DNA of 64,000 bases. It comes from Serratia sp. Ag1 (GTDB lineage Bacteria > Pseudomonadota > Gammaproteobacteria > Enterobacterales > Enterobacteriaceae). The position numbers and the translations under genes are program-made. Location: the NCBI RefSeq assembly GCF_000743355.1, contig NZ_JQEI01000002.1, forward strand, positions 1-64,000. Reading direction: 5' to 3'. The notes under the pieces are model-generated. The model did not search any database and was not told the origin of the DNA. It saw only the letters and a list, made by a program, of their open reading frames with translations. Every line of letters begins with the position of its first letter. Within the stretch, counting starts at the first letter, position 1. Below, in pieces: positions 62,850-64,000 of the stretch.

Positions 62850-63764
62850 ATGAAACAGCCACTGCCCGATCCAAGTCGGATTAATTTCCGCCTGCTGCAT
62901 TATTTCCGCGTCGTCGCCGAGGAGATGAATTTCACGCAGGCGGCACGGCGGCTGAACATCTCCCAACCGCCGCTCAGCAAACATATCAAAGAGCTAGAAA
63001 GTCAGTTGGGCGTGGAGCTGTTCCAACGCACCACCCGTTCCATGACGCTGACGTTGGCAGGCCGTACGCTGTTTCATAATGTCGAGACGCTGCTGGATCA
63101 GGCGGGTAATGCACTGAATCAGGTACAGCAATTGGGGCGCGGTGAAGCCGGGCATATGGTGATTGGTATGGTGGGCACGTCGGTGTGGGGTGGCCTGATC
63201 CCGGCGCTGAAACGTTTTACTACACAAGCCAACAACGTGACGTGGGTGTTGAACGAACAGACGCCAAGCCAGCAGATCATTTCATTACAAAAACGGCATA
63301 TTGATATTGGCGTCTGGCGCGAAGCCAGGCAACAGGCACTGCCGGGGCTATCCTGCCAACTGTTGGCCCGGGAGAGAATTGCGGTGGTGCTGCCGGTATC
63401 ACATCCACTGGCGGACGGCACGGAGATCCCGCTGCACGCATTGCAGCATGATAAATTCATCGTGCTGCCGCCGCACGAAGCCAGTCTGGGGCTATATCTG
63501 CACAATCTGTGTCTGCAACAGGGTTTTGCGCCAGAAATTGCCCAGCAGGTCAATGAACCGCAAACGCTGATGGCGCTGGTCGCTGAAGAATATGGTATTA
63601 CGCTGCTACCAGACAGCTACGGGCGCATTCCATGGCCCGGCGTGCGTTTTTGCCCGCTGCTGGCGGCACCCTCAGCCGATCTGTATGCGATCTATCATGC
63701 CGAAAGTGCCACACCGGTAGTGCGCGCGTTCCTGAAAATGCTACGCACGCCCCCAATGGCTTAA
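62850..63764 (+). CDS. xapR: LysR-family activator XapR
   Basis: A 304-residue LysR factor divergent from xapA. HTH NFTQAARRLNISQPPLSKHI KELESQLGVELFQRTTRSM (about 27-65); effector domain with DIGVWREARQ and an EEYGITLLPDSYG segment. In E. coli XapR activates xapAB with xanthosine; there it lies downstream in the same direction, here it is divergent. The identification rests on context. Its stop overlaps the ftsP stop by 4 bp (convergent). Confidence 0.82.
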   Translation: MKQPLPDPSRINFRLLHYFRVVAEEMNFTQAARRLNISQPPLSKHIKELESQLGVELFQRTTRSMTLTLAGRTLFHNVETLLDQAGNALNQVQQLGRGEAGHMVIGMVGTSVWGGLIPALKRFTTQANNVTWVLNEQTPSQQIISLQKRHIDIGVWREARQQALPGLSCQLLARERIAVVLPVSHPLADGTEIPLHALQHDKFIVLPPHEASLGLYLHNLCLQQGFAPEIAQQVNEPQTLMALVAEEYGITLLPDSYGRIPWPGVRFCPLLAAPSADLYAIYHAESATPVVRAFLKMLRTPPMA

Positions 63765-64000
63765 GATGCCCCCTGCGCCACCAACTGGCCGGTAGAACCG
63801 CGATCGGCCATCTCCAGCGTTTGGCTATAGAACAGGAACGGGAAATGCTCCGAGGATACCTGGTTGAAATACACCAATAACTCAACCTCACCATCCACCC
63901 AGACGGTATCTTTCCAGCCGCGATCTTCTGCCATCGGCGAGGCTCCGTTGACACGTTTCACCAGGAACTGCACACCTTGAATGTGGAAGGCCTGCGGAGT
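63761..64000 (-). CDS. ftsP: Cell-division protein FtsP (SufI), C-terminal part
   Basis: The last 79 residues of a multicopper-oxidase-like protein, cut by the window edge. AFHIQGVQFLVKRVNG, EDRGWKDTVWVDGEVELLVY F and FPFLFYSQTLEMADRGSTGQ L match the C-terminus of E. coli FtsP, a Tat-exported periplasmic protein without copper that stabilises the divisome under stress. In the usual copper site His residues would be expected near this end; the QTLEMADRG segment shows none, as in FtsP. Confidence 0.9.
   Translation of the reverse strand, partial: TPQAFHIQGVQFLVKRVNGASPMAEDRGWKDTVWVDGEVELLVYFNQVSSEHFPFLFYSQTLEMADRGSTGQLVAQGAS

Noticed and set aside
1-64000. CRISPR array, tRNA or rRNA genes, prophage or conjugative module
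   Set aside because: No regularly spaced repeats, tRNA-like cloverleaf, rRNA sequence, integrase or structural phage genes were seen on either strand.

Overview
The window is enterobacterial chromosome, most likely Serratia or a close relative in the Yersiniaceae. The right half keeps the familiar enterobacterial order exbD-exbB / metC-yghB / yqhC-yqhD-dkgA / ygiQ ... ftsP. The genus is inferred from gene content and from intergenic repeats of a type I associate with Serratia and Yersinia; no rRNA or other marker gene is present.

Left part (1-25 kb) is an accessory adhesin block bounded by mobile-element debris: an intact IS110-family transposase (151-1173), the start of an IS21-type istA (1373-1495) and an IS3-family remnant (about 6970-7270). 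Three complete chaperone-usher operons of different type lie head to tail on the minus strand. The first (6177 to 1604) has DUF1120 pilins and looks beta-like. The second (15282 to 9219) is CS1/CFA-I-like (alpha-type), with two pilins, two chaperones, an usher and a tip adhesin. The third (21378 to 16757) is FimA-like. Five regulators are interleaved: two LuxR-type proteins at the distal ends of operons 2 and 3, a free winged-helix protein ahead of operon 3, and two paralogous TdcA-like LysR proteins. A conserved module of about 190 bp, with fixed internal spacing and a T7ATC-N3-GATA7-type palindrome, occurs three times, once upstream of each operon and in the same orientation. This is the most striking unexplained feature. 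A frameshifted LysR gene and an azoreductase-like gene close this part.

Middle (26-44 kb): a SHOCT membrane protein; a TrpXYZ-like ABC importer with a probable attenuator between its first two genes; a Cys-rich double-glycine small peptide gene; a DctP-DctQ-DctM TRAP transporter; a minus-strand phosphatase cluster (lipoprotein phosphatase, second phosphatase, His-rich periplasmic protein, 733-residue solenoid, DUF3142 protein) with a candidate Pho box; and a tannase-family lipoprotein esterase that lacks the usual disulfide cysteines.

Right part (44-64 kb): exbD/exbB (Fur-box candidate) divergent from metC-yghB; a LysR/quinone-oxidoreductase-like pair; yqhC divergent from yqhD-dkgA; a lytic transglycosylase; ygiQ; then a nucleoside-utilisation cassette (yegW-yegU-permease-yegV and xapB-xapA / xapR) placed between ygiQ and ftsP, which are neighbours in E. 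coli. The window ends inside ftsP. No tRNA, rRNA or CRISPR array was seen.
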